The notes under the pieces were generated by a model. It made no database searches, was not told where the DNA came from, and saw only the letters and a list, made by a program, of their open reading frames with translations. This document shows positions 1 to 5,798 of a stretch of DNA of 5,798 bases, one piece after another (position 1 is the stretch's first letter; the number at the start of each line of letters is the position of its first letter). Source of the DNA: an uncultured Phycisphaerales bacterium (GTDB lineage: Bacteria > Planctomycetota > Phycisphaerae > WQYP01); NCBI GenBank assembly GCA_937901265.1, contig CALCHA010000376.1:1-5798 (forward strand), written 5' to 3'. Both the position numbers and the translations under genes were made by a program.

Positions 1-768
1 GCCGTGGTGGTTGGCGATGTCGAGGAGGGCCAGATGCAGGCGTGAGACCCCGGCGAGGGCGTCCCGGCGGTGCGCCATGGGGGTGGAGCCGGAGTGGGCG
101 GCCTGGCCGGTAAAGGTGACCTGGTGGCGCTCGACGCCGAAGGTGCCCAGCACCACGCCGAGGGGGAGGTTTTTGGCGAGGAGGACGGGGCCCTGTTCGA
201 TGTGCAGTTCGAGGTAGGCGGCGGCATCTTTTTGTTCGGATCGGGCGTCGAGGGCGTGGTCGAGGTCGAGGCCGACGGAGTGGAGGGCGTCGGGGAGGGA
301 GATGCCGGATTTGTCCCGGAGGGAGCGGACTTCGTCGGGGACGAGGGAGCCGGAGAAGGCGGAGGAGCCAAAAAGCGAGCGGCCGAAGCGGGCACCTTCT
401 TCGTCGGCCCAATCGACGAGGCGGAGGGTGAGGGGGGGTTGGCCGTGGAATTCATCGGCGATGCGGCGGAGGATTTCCAGGCCGGCGAGGGTGTTGAGGC
501 AGCCGTCGAGCCAGCCGCCGTTGGGGACGGAATCGATGTGGCCGCCGATGAGCAGGGCGCGTGGCGATTTGCCGCGGAGGGTGGCCCAGAGGTTGCCGGC
601 GGGGTCGCGGTGGGTTTCGACGTTGGGAACTTGCGCGAGTTTGTCGGTGAGGAATTTTCGGGCGTTGACCCAGGCGGGGGTGAAGGCGACGCGCTGGGCA
701 CCGTCGGCGTCACCGGTGAGGGTGCGGAGCTCTTTGAGTTCGGCGATGGTGCGTCGGGGGTTGAGCAT
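1..768 (-). CDS. M20-family N-carbamoyl amidohydrolase, probable beta-ureidopropionase (3' end beyond window)
   Basis: This Zn-dependent amidohydrolase of the hydantoinase/carbamoylase branch of peptidase family M20 most likely hydrolyses N-carbamoyl-beta-alanine to beta-alanine, CO2 and NH3 in the cytoplasm, the last step of reductive pyrimidine breakdown. I translated 256 codons from ATG at 768 with no stop before the window edge; relatives are about 410 residues, so about 60% is present. Visible motifs are GGHIDSVPNGGWLDG (H77 and D88, metal ligands), WADEEGARFG (E123 catalytic base, E124 ligand), LHIEQGP (H189 ligand) and AAHSGSTPM with RRDAL (H225, start of the dimerisation domain). Spacing between these residues matches yeast beta-alanine synthase as I recall it (H114, D125, E159/E160, H226, H262). 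The final C-terminal ligand is off-window. It starts 32 nt after preA, so they are probably co-transcribed. Leucine is almost always CTC here, unlike the upstream genes. Allantoate or N-carbamoyl-L-amino-acid hydrolase are the alternatives; the operon context favours ureidopropionase. Confidence -1.
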   Translation of the reverse strand, partial: MLNPRRTIAELKELRTLTGDADGAQRVAFTPAWVNARKFLTDKLAQVPNVETHRDPAGNLWATLRGKSPRALLIGGHIDSVPNGGWLDGCLNTLAGLEILRRIADEFHGQPPLTLRLVDWADEEGARFGRSLFGSSAFSGSLVPDEVRSLRDKSGISLPDALHSVGLDLDHALDARSEQKDAAAYLELHIEQGPVLLAKNLPLGVVLGTFGVERHQVTFTGQAAHSGSTPMAHRRDALAGVSRLHLALLDIANHHG

Positions 769-772
769 GGGG

Positions 773-777
773 CCCTC
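773..777 (-). promoter_or_regulatory. Ribosome binding site of the carbamoyl amidohydrolase gene
   Basis: The minus strand reads GAGGG followed by four bases and the ATG at 768. The spacing is a little short, but this is the only purine-rich site in the 32-nt gap after preA and it supports the chosen start. The start is also supported by the protein, since family similarity begins within the first residues (an RTIAELKELR helix). Confidence -1.
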
Positions 778-800
778 GTGAAGACAATGGCGGCTGGGGA

Positions 801-2210
801 TCAGGTGAGGGCGGCACCGGTGCGTTTGGGTTGAATTTTTTCAACCTGTCCGGCGGCGAGTTTTCGCTGGTAGTCGATCCAGGACATCGGTTCGCGGCCG
901 GTGGGGATTTCGTCCATGGTGATACAGCCGTCGACGGGGCAGGCGAGGGCGCACATGTTGCAGCCGACGCAGGTGTCGGTCTTGATGGTGAAGACGTCGA
1001 CGGGGGCGGCGGTTTTACCGGCGATCCCTTCGAGGGCCATCGCGGGGGCGGCTTGATCGGCGCGGGTTTTTTTGGGATCGCCGAAGGTCGCCACGTACTG
1101 GTCGCGCGGCATTTTGTCCCAGGCGATCGCCTGGTAGCAGCCATCTTCGCAGGAGGCGTAGCAGATACCGCAGTGGATGCACTTTTCCTCGTGGATGTGC
1201 GCGACGACCTTGTAATTGAGGTTGAGCTCGCCCCAGGTGCGGATGCGGTCGACGGCTTTGCCGGAGAAATCGGCGATGGAGGCGAAGCCCTTCTCGGTCA
1301 TATAGGTTTCGAGACCGCGGATCATGGCCTGGACGACGCCGAAGCCCTTGTGCATGACGGCGGTGCAGACCTGGACGCTGGTGGCGCCGAGCAGGATGAA
1401 CTCGACGGCGTCGCTCCAGCTTTTGATGCCGCCGATGCCGGAGAGGGCGATGCCGTGCATTTCCGGATCGTGGGCCAAAGCGGAGAGCATGTGGAGGGCG
1501 ATGGGCTTGACGGCCGGTCCGCAGTAGCCGCCGTGGGAACCGAGGCCGCCGACGGAGGGCCGCGGGGCATAGGAGTGGATATCGACGCCCATGATGGAGT
1601 TGAGGGTGTTGATGAGGGAGATGCCGTCGGCACCGCCGCGCCTGGCGGCGCGGCCGATGGGGACGATGTCGGTGACGTTGGGGGTGAGCTTGACCAGCAG
1701 GGGCAAACGCGAGGCTTCGCGGGCCCAGCCGACGATGCGTTCGCAGTATTCGGGGACCTGTCCGACGGCGGAGCCCTGGCCGCGCTCGCTCATGCCGTGG
1801 GGGCAGCCGAAGTTAAGCTCAAAGCCATCGACGCCGGCATCCTGGATGCGTTTGATGGCTTCATGCCAGGCGTCGCGGGTGGATTCGACCATCACCGAAG
1901 CGATGATCGCGTGGGCGGGAAATTCGTTTTTGACCTCACGGATTTCCCGCAGGTTGTCTTCGAGGGGACGGTCGGAGATCAGCTCAATGTTGTTGAGGCC
2001 CATGAGCTTCTGGTTGCCCAGGTTGATGCCGCCGTAGCGGGAAGCGACGTTCACGACGGGGTCGGTGGTCAGCGTCTTCCAGACCGCGCCGCCCCAGCCC
2101 GCACGAAAGGCATTGGAAACCTGATGCTTCGTGTTGGTCGGGGGGCCGCTGGCCAGCCAGAAGGGATTGGGAGCCTTGATGCCCCCGACATTGACGGAAA
2201 GGTCCGGCAT
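801..2210 (-). CDS. preA: Dihydropyrimidine dehydrogenase catalytic subunit PreA (FMN, two 4Fe-4S clusters)
   Basis: This 469-residue cytoplasmic flavoprotein reduces uracil and thymine to 5,6-dihydropyrimidines, the first step of reductive pyrimidine catabolism. Residues 1-320 form the FMN-binding TIM barrel like the C-terminal half of mammalian DPD. The pyrimidine-site residues line up by exact spacing with the mammalian enzyme: N74 (N609), N133 (N668), catalytic acid C136 (C671) and H138 (H673) in GCPHGM, K174 (K709, FMN), N201-T202 (N736-T737). Residues 344-424 carry two ferredoxin motifs, CIHCGICYASC and CVGCNMCALACP. The spacer between them is about 59 residues, about 30 more than I recall for E. 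coli PreA or DPD, and has an extra cysteine (C358). ATG at 2210 is preferred over an in-frame TTG at 2252 because it has a good ribosome binding site and matches the family N-terminus. The PreT partner that takes electrons from NAD(P)H is not in the window. It lies 59 nt after the dihydropyrimidinase gene and ends 32 nt before the amidohydrolase gene. Confidence -1.
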   Translation of the reverse strand: MPDLSVNVGGIKAPNPFWLASGPPTNTKHQVSNAFRAGWGGAVWKTLTTDPVVNVASRYGGINLGNQKLMGLNNIELISDRPLEDNLREIREVKNEFPAHAIIASVMVESTRDAWHEAIKRIQDAGVDGFELNFGCPHGMSERGQGSAVGQVPEYCERIVGWAREASRLPLLVKLTPNVTDIVPIGRAARRGGADGISLINTLNSIMGVDIHSYAPRPSVGGLGSHGGYCGPAVKPIALHMLSALAHDPEMHGIALSGIGGIKSWSDAVEFILLGATSVQVCTAVMHKGFGVVQAMIRGLETYMTEKGFASIADFSGKAVDRIRTWGELNLNYKVVAHIHEEKCIHCGICYASCEDGCYQAIAWDKMPRDQYVATFGDPKKTRADQAAPAMALEGIAGKTAAPVDVFTIKTDTCVGCNMCALACPVDGCITMDEIPTGREPMSWIDYQRKLAAGQVEKIQPKRTGAALT

Positions 2211-2216
2211 GAAACA

Positions 2217-2220
2217 CTCC
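2217..2220 (-). promoter_or_regulatory. Ribosome binding site of preA
   Basis: GGAG, read on the minus strand and six bases upstream of ATG 2210, is a well-placed Shine-Dalgarno core. It decides the start in favour of ATG 2210 over the TTG at 2252, which would add 14 residues unlike the family. Confidence -1.
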
Positions 2221-2269
2221 AATAGCCGCTGACGATGCGACCGACGCTGCAACCGCGCTCCGGCGGCGA

Positions 2270-3655
2270 TCAGAAGTGCGTGGCCTCGCGCTTGAGGAAG
2301 CGGCCGCGCTGGTGATCGCCGACGAACTTGCCATCGCGCACGGCGACCTGCCCGCGGACGGTGACGGCGGCGGGGCGGCCGGTGATTTCCCAGCCCTCAA
2401 AGGCGTTGTAGTCGACGTTCTGCCGCTGCGTTTTGACGCTCAGTTTGCCCTTGTATTTCGGATCGTACACGACCAGGTCGGCGTCGCTGCCGGGGGCGAT
2501 GGTGCCCTTGCGCGGAAAGAGGCCAAAGAGTTTGGCGGCCTGGGTGCTGGCGGTATCGACGAACTGGTGCAGCGAGATTCGTCCGGTGGCCACGCCATGG
2601 GTGTAGTAGAGATTGACGCGGTCTTCGATGGCGGGGATGCCGTTGGGAATCTTGGTGAAGTCGCCTTTGCCCATCGATTTTTGCGTGGCGAAATCGAAGG
2701 GGGCGTGATCGGTGGCGAGGGTGGAAATCAGCCCCGACGCGAGGCCATCCCACAGAATTTTCTGATTCTTCTTGTCGCGCAGCGGCGGCGACATCACATA
2801 TTTCGCCCCCTCAAATCCCTCTTCGCGCTCGGCCCAGGTCTTGTCGATCAGCAGGTACTGAATAAGCGTTTCGACCCAGACGTGCACGCCGCGCAGCCGC
2901 GCCGCCAGCGCCGCCTGAAGCGCCTCCTCGCAGCTCAGATGCACCACGTACACGTGGGCGTCGTGCATTTCCGCGAAGGTCATCAGGTGGTGCGTGCCCT
3001 CGGCTTCGATCCGCGGCGGGCGGCTCTCGTGGTGGTAGCTCGGTTCGGTTTTTCCCGCGGCGAGCAGTTCCGCCTGCCGCTGGGCGATGGCGGAGGCGTT
3101 TTCACAGTGCGCGGTGGTGATCACGCCGAGGCTCTTGGCGAGCTTGAGCGTGTGCCAGAGCTCGTCGTCATCGATGCCGAAGGCGCCTTTGTACGCGAGA
3201 AAGATTTTGAACGAGGCGACGCCGGCCTTCACGATTTCGCGAAGCTGCGCCTCGGCGGCAGCGTCATAGCGCGTCACGCCCATGTGGAAGGTGAAATCGC
3301 AGGCGCTCTTGCCCTGGGCCCTGGACTTCCAGAGTTCGAAGGCCTGCAGCGGCTCGTCAGCGCGGCTGGGACAGATCATCTCGATGATCGTGGTGGTGCC
3401 GCCGACCAGCGCGGCCTCGCTGGCGGTGGTGTAGTCGTCCTTGGCGAAGGTGCCCATGAAGGGCAGGTAGATGTGGGTGTGAGGATCGATGAAGCCAGGG
3501 AAGACGAATTTGCCGGCCGCGTCAATGATTTCCGAGCCCGGCGGCGCGTCGAGATTTTTGCCGATGCGGGTGATGGTTTCGTTTTCACAGAAGATGTCGG
3601 CGATGTAGCGCTGGTCGGGGGTGACGATCTCGCCGTTGCGAATCAGAAGCGGCAT
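2270..3655 (-). CDS. hydA: Dihydropyrimidinase (D-hydantoinase family)
   Basis: This 461-residue cytoplasmic cyclic amidohydrolase opens dihydrouracil or dihydrothymine to N-carbamoyl-beta-alanine or N-carbamoyl-beta-aminoisobutyrate, the second step of reductive pyrimidine degradation. The length is normal for the family and the gene looks intact. The binuclear-metal set is complete and nearly identical in numbering to Bacillus D-hydantoinase: H59 and H61 (FIDPHTH), K150 in SFKIFLAYK (the lysine that is carboxylated), H183 (TAHCEN), H239 (VHLS) and D316 (ATDHAPF). Y155, the oxyanion-contacting tyrosine of the family, is also present. The N-terminal MPLLIRNGEIV and the C-terminal DADLVVYDP segment form the usual beta-sandwich. 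ATG 3655 has a GAGGA site seven bases upstream. It is the first gene of a three-gene run with preA and the amidohydrolase and probably uses the promoter in the gap upstream. Sequence alone cannot separate dihydropyrimidinase from hydantoinase; the adjacent preA makes dihydropyrimidinase much more likely. Confidence -1.
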   Translation of the reverse strand: MPLLIRNGEIVTPDQRYIADIFCENETITRIGKNLDAPPGSEIIDAAGKFVFPGFIDPHTHIYLPFMGTFAKDDYTTASEAALVGGTTTIIEMICPSRADEPLQAFELWKSRAQGKSACDFTFHMGVTRYDAAAEAQLREIVKAGVASFKIFLAYKGAFGIDDDELWHTLKLAKSLGVITTAHCENASAIAQRQAELLAAGKTEPSYHHESRPPRIEAEGTHHLMTFAEMHDAHVYVVHLSCEEALQAALAARLRGVHVWVETLIQYLLIDKTWAEREEGFEGAKYVMSPPLRDKKNQKILWDGLASGLISTLATDHAPFDFATQKSMGKGDFTKIPNGIPAIEDRVNLYYTHGVATGRISLHQFVDTASTQAAKLFGLFPRKGTIAPGSDADLVVYDPKYKGKLSVKTQRQNVDYNAFEGWEITGRPAAVTVRGQVAVRDGKFVGDHQRGRFLKREATHF

Positions 3656-3662
3656 GCGAAGG

Positions 3663-3667
3663 TCCTC
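3663..3667 (-). promoter_or_regulatory. Ribosome binding site of dihydropyrimidinase gene
   Basis: GAGGA on the minus strand, seven bases before ATG 3655, is the strongest Shine-Dalgarno match in the window. It fixes the start, although the reading frame stays open far upstream through the antisense of the acyltransferase gene. Confidence -1.
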
Positions 3668-3698
3668 AATCGGAGGTGGCAGGATCCAGTCGACGACG

Positions 3699-3711
3699 CG
3701 TGCGCCGCACG
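3699..3711. repeat. Short palindrome in the leader of the dihydropyrimidinase operon
   Basis: CGTGCG and CGCACG form perfect six-base arms around one central base. It lies 44-56 bases upstream of the dihydropyrimidinase start and close to a second palindrome. It could be a protein-binding site or part of a folded leader RNA, but short GC palindromes are frequent by chance in DNA of this composition. Confidence -1.
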
Positions 3712-3718
3712 GCCGGAC

Positions 3719-3733
3719 GCGGGTTGTACCCGC
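3719..3733. repeat. Inverted repeat in the leader of the dihydropyrimidinase operon
   Basis: GCGGGT and ACCCGC are perfect six-base arms around a three-base centre (TGT on the plus strand), 64-78 bases upstream of the dihydropyrimidinase ATG and downstream of the proposed promoter. It could be an operator for a dimeric regulator or a small hairpin in the leader. It does not match the RutR operator consensus as I recall it. No T-tract follows on the minus strand, so it is not an obvious terminator. Confidence -1.
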
Positions 3734-3789
3734 CAGTTCCTCATTCCGCCCAGCTCCTCGTCCCGCGCGTTTTTGGGGGGTACTGCGCA

Positions 3790-3817
3790 AGTATATCGGT
3801 GGGGGCAGGCGATGCAA
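3790..3817 (-). promoter_or_regulatory. Candidate sigma70-type promoter for the pyrimidine-degradation operon
   Basis: On the minus strand TTGCAT (3817-3812) and TATACT (3795-3790) are separated by 16 bases. The -10 hexamer matches the consensus at five of six positions, the -35 at three of six. It is the most AT-rich spot in the 205-nt gap between the acyltransferase and dihydropyrimidinase genes and points toward the latter. Transcription would begin near 3783, giving a leader of about 128 nt. Assignment is by eye only. Confidence -1.
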
Positions 3818-3846
3818 CGGCGGCCGGGCAACGGTGATTTTGTCCT

Positions 3847-3860
3847 GCAGGCGTGCCTGC
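3847..3860. repeat. Inverted repeat directly after the acyltransferase stop
   Basis: GCAGGC and GCCTGC are perfect six-base arms with two bases between, so a folded RNA would have about five pairs and a four-base loop. It abuts the acyltransferase stop codon (3861-3863). It could help end the upstream transcript, but the downstream minus strand reads AGGACAAAATC with no T-run, so an intrinsic terminator is not supported. Confidence -1.
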
Positions 3861-4850
3861 TCACGCGCTGCCGCTGCTGGCGGGACTGCCACTGTCGGGA
3901 GGGGGCGTGGCGGCCCAGAAGTCGTAGAAATTGCCCCACTGCAGGGGAAAGCGGCGGACGACGGTCTCCAGCGAGCGGGCATAATCGCCGGCGGCGCGGG
4001 CGCTGCGCTCGTCGCGCGATCCCGCAGTCGCTTCTCCATAACTGCCGCAGAACGTGAGGACGACGGCGTAGCGGCGGTATCCCCGGCGGCAGGTATAGAC
4101 CGTGACCACCGGCGCGCCGGTGAGCGCCGCGGCGAGGAAAGGGCCGGCGGGCAGGCGAACGGGGGAGCCAAGGAAATCGACGGGGAGGGTTTTGCCTTCG
4201 AGGGAGCGGTCGGCGCGGATGGCCACCGCCGCGCCGCCGCGCAGGGCCGCGATGATCTGCACGCCGGCGCGGAGCGGGTCTCGCGTGCTGATGATCTCCA
4301 TGCCCGCCAGCAGCCGCCGCGTGTGCACATGAAAGCGCTCCGTCGCATCCTGCAGGTCCTGGTACATCACCATGTGGATAGGCCGCTCGCGCAGCAGGCT
4401 GCCCATCTTGCGTTCCATAAAGGGGAGGGCGGCCTCAGCATTGCCGAAGTGCGCGGAGAGCAGGATCAGCCCCCCCTCCTGCGCCGCGGCGGCGTACATG
4501 CCCTCGATGCCTTCGCGCTGCACGACAAACCCGTGGCCCTCGGCCGAGAGCATGACAGAGCGGTCCAGGAGCAGGTAGCCATAGACGACCATGTGGCGAT
4601 AGGTGTCCCAGGCACGACGCAGGCGGTTTCGCCGGCCGAAGACTCGGGCCAGATAATCGCCGCTGGCCCGCCGGGCCTTGCCGGAGGTGAGAAAAAAGTA
4701 GCCCGCCGCGAACCATACGAAGACATACGCCAGCCACAACGCGTGGCGGCCGACAAAGAGCATCAGGGCGTTGGCGCGGTAACCGAAGCGGACGCGTCCC
4801 CAGCGGCGGCGCAGGGGCTGCTCGGCGGCAGGCTGGGGGGCGGGCGTCAT
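3861..4850 (-). CDS. LpxL/HtrB-like lysophospholipid acyltransferase (LPLAT) family protein
   Basis: This 329-residue protein is predicted to sit at the inner face of the cytoplasmic membrane and transfer an acyl chain to a lipid or glycolipid acceptor. Residues 28-54 form a likely membrane anchor (ALMLFVGRHALWLAYVFVWF). The acyltransferase domain follows: LLSAHFGNAE carries the catalytic HX4E pair (H134, E139), and AIRADRSLEG (209-218) and FLGSPVRLPAGPF (226-238) are the substrate-pocket motifs of the lipid A acyltransferase family. The C-terminal QWGNFYDFW (304-312) is typical of LPLATs found in glycolipid and aryl-polyene loci, as I recall. The start ATG overlaps the stop of the glycosyltransferase gene (ATGA) and no clear Shine-Dalgarno sequence precedes it, which suggests translation by re-initiation and a shared task. 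The acceptor cannot be read from sequence; true LpxL/LpxM function is possible but less favoured given its partner. Confidence -1.
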   Translation of the reverse strand: MTPAPQPAAEQPLRRRWGRVRFGYRANALMLFVGRHALWLAYVFVWFAAGYFFLTSGKARRASGDYLARVFGRRNRLRRAWDTYRHMVVYGYLLLDRSVMLSAEGHGFVVQREGIEGMYAAAAQEGGLILLSAHFGNAEAALPFMERKMGSLLRERPIHMVMYQDLQDATERFHVHTRRLLAGMEIISTRDPLRAGVQIIAALRGGAAVAIRADRSLEGKTLPVDFLGSPVRLPAGPFLAAALTGAPVVTVYTCRRGYRRYAVVLTFCGSYGEATAGSRDERSARAAGDYARSLETVVRRFPLQWGNFYDFWAATPPPDSGSPASSGSA

Positions 4851-5798
4851 GGTGCTTTGCAGCCCGGGCGGGTGACGCGCAGGACGCCGCGCGCCAGCAG
4901 CAGGCTCAACAGCGCCACGCCGGTCGCCACGCACAGGTTGCCCAGCAGGAAGGGCCAGCGCGCCGCCCAGATCCAGGAGAGCAGCGACCCCTGCACTTCG
5001 GCCAGCGCCCACCGGCCATTGAGCAGCAGGTTGCCGACGCCGTAGCTCAGAAACAGCCACAGCGGGGCCAGCGGGGGGCAGGAAATCTGGCTTCCGATGA
5101 CGGCGGCGAGGACGTTGAGATGGAGCCGCCGGGCGAAGAAAATCGCCAGCAGCGTCTGCAGAAAATAGAGCGGCGTAAGGCCCACGAAAACGCCCAGGGC
5201 AAAGGCGGTCGCCAGCTCCGAGTTGGAGGAGCCTTCGCGCAGGGCACGCTCGAAGGCCTCGCGCCAGCTGGCGATTTTCCACCATTTGCCGAGGCGAAAC
5301 GCGCTGCTCTCCGGCGGGGCGAGGTGTTTGATCGGCCAGGGGGCCAGCCGCCGCAGCACCAGCAGCAGGTTCACCCGCACGCCGCGCAGGGTATCGATCA
5401 CGGGGCGAAAGTGGGAGACGCGCTCGCCGCCGGTGAAGTAGAGGCAGGTCACCGGCACGCTGCGAATTTTCAGGCCGCCCCACCCCATGCGCGCCAGCAC
5501 CTCGGTTTCAAAATCGTAACGCGAGAACCAGTATCCGACCGCCAGCACGGGCGCCAGTGGATAGGCCCGCAAGCCGCACTGCGTGTCGGGGATATCCTGT
5601 CCCGTCTGGACGCGCAGCCAGAATCGCGCCGCGTCGCGCCCCTTCATGCTGCGTGCCGGCACATGCACCCCCCGGGCGATGGCCGCCTCCATGTCGCGCC
5701 ACCCCACGATCACCGCCCCGGGGTGGGCCTGCGCGGCATCCATGATCGGGAGCAGGTCCGTCGCCCGATGCTGGCCGTCGGCATCCACCGTCACCGCG
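4847..5798 (-). CDS. Family 2 glycosyltransferase fused to a DUF2062 membrane domain (5' end beyond window)
   Basis: The visible part is about 317 codons and is open to the right edge; the GTG at 5794 is an internal valine, so the true start is outside. It begins inside a GT-A domain of the polyprenol-phosphate glycosyltransferase type: VDADGQH at the edge is the metal- and nucleotide-sugar-binding DXD motif, followed by DTQCGLRAYP (residues 70-79 counted from 5794) and ETEVLARMGWGGLKIRSVPV (96-115). After about residue 150 a DUF2062 domain follows (about 165-305) with ATAFALGVFVGLTPLYFLQT, a Pro-rich SQISCPPLAP turn and two or three hydrophobic helices. It probably glycosylates a lipid carrier or glycolipid at the inner membrane. 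The next gene starts within its stop codon, linking it to acylation of the same product. The donor sugar and acceptor are unknown. Confidence -1.
   Translation of the reverse strand, partial: AVTVDADGQHRATDLLPIMDAAQAHPGAVIVGWRDMEAAIARGVHVPARSMKGRDAARFWLRVQTGQDIPDTQCGLRAYPLAPVLAVGYWFSRYDFETEVLARMGWGGLKIRSVPVTCLYFTGGERVSHFRPVIDTLRGVRVNLLLVLRRLAPWPIKHLAPPESSAFRLGKWWKIASWREAFERALREGSSNSELATAFALGVFVGLTPLYFLQTLLAIFFARRLHLNVLAAVIGSQISCPPLAPLWLFLSYGVGNLLLNGRWALAEVQGSLLSWIWAARWPFLLGNLCVATGVALLSLLLARGVLRVTRPGCKAP

Noticed and set aside
70..834. Plus-strand open frame of 254 codons opposite the carbamoyl amidohydrolase gene
   Set aside because: It is the antisense of a clearly recognisable M20 hydrolase; its product is a low-complexity Gly/Glu/Val/Ala string with no family resemblance, as expected opposite GC-rich C-ending codons.
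831..2225. Plus-strand open frame of 464 codons opposite preA
   Set aside because: Antisense shadow of preA: Gly/Asp/Val-rich with no motifs, and it mirrors the preA extent almost exactly.
2211..2269. Possible internal promoter between dihydropyrimidinase and preA
   Set aside because: A TTGCAG hexamer is present but no convincing -10 element sits at a suitable distance, and the 59-nt gap is compatible with co-transcription.
2276..4057. Plus-strand open frame of 593 codons opposite dihydropyrimidinase and part of the acyltransferase
   Set aside because: It runs through two real minus-strand genes and the gap between them and shows no domain; the dihydropyrimidinase and acyltransferase motifs on the other strand are unambiguous.
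3656..4348. N-terminal extension of the dihydropyrimidinase frame upstream of ATG 3655
   Set aside because: The frame stays open only because of high GC and overlaps the acyltransferase in another frame; ATG 3655 has a strong Shine-Dalgarno site and matches the family N-terminus.
3621..5045. Plus-strand open frame of 474 codons opposite the acyltransferase and glycosyltransferase genes
   Set aside because: Arg/Ala/Gly-rich translation without motifs, antisense to two recognisable genes.
4851..5483. N-terminal extension of the acyltransferase frame upstream of ATG 4850
   Set aside because: The extra 211 codons overlap the glycosyltransferase-DUF2062 gene out of frame and give an Arg/Pro/Ala-rich sequence with no homology; the ATGA overlap is the natural start.

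Overview
This is a GC-rich window from a bacterial chromosome in which every supportable gene lies on the minus strand, so transcription runs from the right edge to the left. There are five protein-coding genes. The rightmost lacks its 5' end and the leftmost lacks its 3' end because the window cuts them. No RNA genes, mobile elements, CRISPR arrays or plus-strand genes were found. The long plus-strand open frames are antisense shadows of the real genes.

The right half (about 3861-5798) encodes an envelope or glycolipid pair. It consists of a family 2 glycosyltransferase fused to a membrane DUF2062 domain, followed with a 4-nt ATGA overlap by an LpxL/HtrB-like acyltransferase. The two look translationally coupled. 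Such pairs are known from outer-membrane lipid loci, including aryl-polyene-type clusters, so this may be the end of a larger cluster continuing past the right edge.

A 205-nt gap (3656-3860) separates the two functional blocks. It carries a short inverted repeat just after the acyltransferase stop, a plausible sigma70-type promoter, and two small palindromes in the presumed leader of the next operon.

The left half (1-3655) is a pyrimidine-degradation operon: dihydropyrimidinase, then the PreA-type dihydropyrimidine dehydrogenase catalytic subunit, then an M20-family N-carbamoyl amidohydrolase. Together they would reduce uracil or thymine to the dihydropyrimidine, open the ring to the N-carbamoyl-beta-amino acid, and release beta-alanine (or beta-aminoisobutyrate), CO2 and ammonia. 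The metal-binding and catalytic residues I could place are intact in all three. The electron-input subunit PreT is not in the window and may lie beyond the left edge or elsewhere.

The organism is a Gram-negative-type bacterium, because an LpxL-like acyltransferase is present. High GC, the combination of genes and the general sequence style are compatible with Verrucomicrobiota (Opitutaceae-like), but this is a weak inference. I see no clear evidence of an undescribed system. The most useful leads are the unusually long spacer between the Fe-S motifs of PreA, the missing PreT, the glycosyltransferase-DUF2062/acyltransferase pair, and the structured leader of the pyrimidine operon.
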